NCBI GenBank assembly: GCA_017540385.1 | Contig: JAFYBD010000178.1 | Coordinates: forward strand, 1-6,396 | Reading direction: 5' to 3' | DNA length: 6,396 bases | Origin: Lentisphaeria bacterium | GTDB taxonomy: Bacteria; Verrucomicrobiota; Lentisphaeria; Victivallales; UBA1829 | Shown here: piece after piece, positions 4,966 through 6,396 of the stretch | Numbering within the stretch: position 1 is the first letter of the stretch | Layout: every line of letters begins with the position of its first letter | Translations under genes and position numbers: made by a program | Notes under the pieces: model-generated | What the model was told of the DNA's origin: nothing | Databases searched by the model: none | Seen by the model: only the letters and a program-made list of their open reading frames with translations

Positions 4966-6396
4966 TCAACGGTCGAGCTTGACGGTGACTTTCTTGCCGG
5001 AGTACTGGACGAGCGCATCGGCCTCCGCGACGGTGGCCGTGCCGGCGTTCTTCTCGTTCATGAGGCAGACGCGGAACTTGCGGTCCTTCAGCATGCCGTC
5101 GTACTCGCCCTGACGGTCGCCGATCGTGAGCTCGTGCTTCGCGTCGTCCCATGCGAACGGGATGCGCGTGAACTTGCCCTGTTCGTAGGAATAATCCTTG
5201 CCGTTGTCCTCGTACAGGGAGTAGGAACCGTCGGCGCCGGGATACACGCGGATTTCGAGCGTCTCGGGCAGTTTCTCGTCCACGTACTGCATGGGTTCGC
5301 CCCAGGGCAGGAGCGCGCCGGCCTTCACGAACACCGGGATTCGGTCAAGCGGCGCGTCGACCTGGACGTCTGTTGTGTGGGGAGCGATTTCCGGATTGTC
5401 CTCGGGCAACAAGATCCTTGCCTCGAAACGCTTCCCGGTCCAGAAATCGTACCAGACGGTCCCGGTCATGTACTTTGCCGGGAGGAAGACTTCGGCCTTA
5501 TTGGTCGAGGACGTGATCGGCGCGACCAGCAGGGACGGGCCGAGCATGTATTCGGTCTCGTTCTTTTTGTCCACGATGCGGGAGCTTATGTCGGGGAAGT
5601 CGACCGCCCACGGACGCATCATCACGCCGCCCTCGAGCGCGGCGTCGGCCGCGGCGGTGTAGATGTAGGGCAGCAGGCGGTAGCGGATGTCGAGATACTT
5701 GCGGAAGACCTGTTCGGCCTCCTCGCCGTAGCGCCAGAGTTCGGTCTGGCTGGTGTAGCCGTGGACGCGCAGGATGGGCGCGAACGTGCTGTACTCGAAC
5801 CAGCGGAGCATGCGCTCGATGTATTCCTTGTTCCTGTACTGGTCGCCGGGACGGAAGAATCCGCCGGTGTCGGTGGTCCAGTACGGGATGCCGCTCATCA
5901 TCATGCCCAGGCCGGAAATGATCTGGGTGCGGAAATCGCCCCAGGAGTTGCCGACGTCGCCGGACCAGATCACGCTGGGCTGGCGGCTCTGCCCCGCGAA
6001 CGCGCACCGGGTCAGGATGAGGGCGCGGCGTTCGGGCTGGGCCTGGCGCAGGCGGTCGTAGGCGGTGGTGTTCACGATGAGCGGATAGACGTTGCGGTAT
6101 TCGTTGCCGCGTCCGAGCGTGATGCGGCGGTTGTGGAGGTCGTCGTTTTCAGGCTCGGTGGCGTCGAACCACCAGGAGTCGATGCCGGTGGAGAGGATGT
6201 CGGAGACGATGGTGTCCCAGTAGAGTTTTGCGGCTTCAGGTTTGGTGAAGTCGATCCAGTCGGTGCCGCGGATGTAGCCGTCGAGCGCGACCATCTTTTC
6301 GGCGAACGGGTTGTCCTTGCTGGCCTTCGACCACACGGAGAGCATGGAGTGGGCGTTCAGCGCGTGGACCTCGTCGTTCATGCCCTTCGGGTCGCC
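4966..6396 (-). CDS. GH31 alpha-glycosidase, probably alpha-xylosidase, C-terminal part (5' end outside window)
   Basis: This is the C-terminal 476 codons of a family 31 glycoside hydrolase, a retaining enzyme that removes alpha-linked xylose or glucose from the non-reducing end of glycans. The frame is still open at the window edge, so the N-terminal domain and part of the barrel are missing. SWWFDATEPE holds the predicted nucleophile Asp (codon 6165-6163), and SGDVGNSWGDF holds the predicted acid/base Asp (codon 5958-5956), 69 residues later. TDTGGF and the substrate-site block ILRVHG are also present. A beta-sandwich region follows, with FLPAKYMTGTVWYDFWTG and RIPVFVKAGALLPW. It is followed by a DUF5110 domain (LEIRVYPGADGSYSLYEDNG). 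The WFDATEPE form of the nucleophile motif is typical of XylS-like alpha-xylosidases and related bacterial enzymes, but substrate cannot be settled between xylosides and glucosides. Both catalytic residues are present, so the enzyme should be active. It lies upstream of, and is probably co-transcribed with, the nucleotidyltransferase-fold gene. Confidence 0.92.
   Translation of the reverse strand, partial: GDPKGMNDEVHALNAHSMLSVWSKASKDNPFAEKMVALDGYIRGTDWIDFTKPEAAKLYWDTIVSDILSTGIDSWWFDATEPENDDLHNRRITLGRGNEYRNVYPLIVNTTAYDRLRQAQPERRALILTRCAFAGQSRQPSVIWSGDVGNSWGDFRTQIISGLGMMMSGIPYWTTDTGGFFRPGDQYRNKEYIERMLRWFEYSTFAPILRVHGYTSQTELWRYGEEAEQVFRKYLDIRYRLLPYIYTAAADAALEGGVMMRPWAVDFPDISSRIVDKKNETEYMLGPSLLVAPITSSTNKAEVFLPAKYMTGTVWYDFWTGKRFEARILLPEDNPEIAPHTTDVQVDAPLDRIPVFVKAGALLPWGEPMQYVDEKLPETLEIRVYPGADGSYSLYEDNGKDYSYEQGKFTRIPFAWDDAKHELTIGDRQGEYDGMLKDRKFRVCLMNEKNAGTATVAEADALVQYSGKKVTVKLDR

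Noticed and set aside
4174..4982. Other-frame open frames over the nucleotidyltransferase-fold gene, on both strands
   Set aside because: These are GC-rich shadow frames dominated by Arg and Pro or lacking motifs. The GS, DxD and third-Asp signature lies in the 4302-4943 frame.

Overview
The window is a bacterial chromosomal segment with two genes reading rightward (the end of rpsA, then a lipoprotein with leucine-rich repeats) and three reading leftward (a GH31 alpha-glycosidase, a nucleotidyltransferase-fold protein, and a membrane-anchored Sel1-repeat protein). No tRNA, rRNA, CRISPR array, transposase or other mobile element was found. Base composition is high-GC over rpsA and the GH31 gene and clearly lower over the first two thirds of the lipoprotein gene.

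Organism: Shine-Dalgarno motifs (GGAG, GGAGG) and one good sigma70-type promoter argue against Bacteroidota. BspA-type repeats, Sel1 repeats and a GH31 glycosidase with a DUF5110 tail would suit a gut- or host-associated member of the PVC group (Lentisphaerae, Verrucomicrobia or Kiritimatiellota). This is a guess from gene content, not a phylogenetic result.

Layout: bases 1-612 hold the last two S1 domains of ribosomal protein S1, followed by a strong intrinsic terminator (644-681). Bases 613-917 carry that terminator, a second foldable element that repeats the terminator's right arm (711-774), a probable promoter and a stem-loop in the leader. Bases 918-2696 encode a lipoprotein: an unrecognised exported domain, a glycine-rich linker, then seven 23-residue repeats. 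A C-rich, G-poor tail downstream suggests Rho-dependent termination. Bases 2924-4171 (minus) encode a single-pass membrane protein with about six Sel1 repeats, expressed from its own promoter at 4194-4222 with a very short leader. Bases 4302-4943 and 4966-6396 (minus) are two closely spaced genes, probably one transcript.

The genes do not form an obvious pathway. The GH31 enzyme fits removal of alpha-linked xylose or glucose from plant or host glycans. The lipoprotein and the Sel1 protein face each other as a convergent pair, and both probably work at the cell envelope through repeat-based protein binding. The parts most worth further work are their two unrecognised non-repeat domains and the structured intergenic stretch after rpsA.
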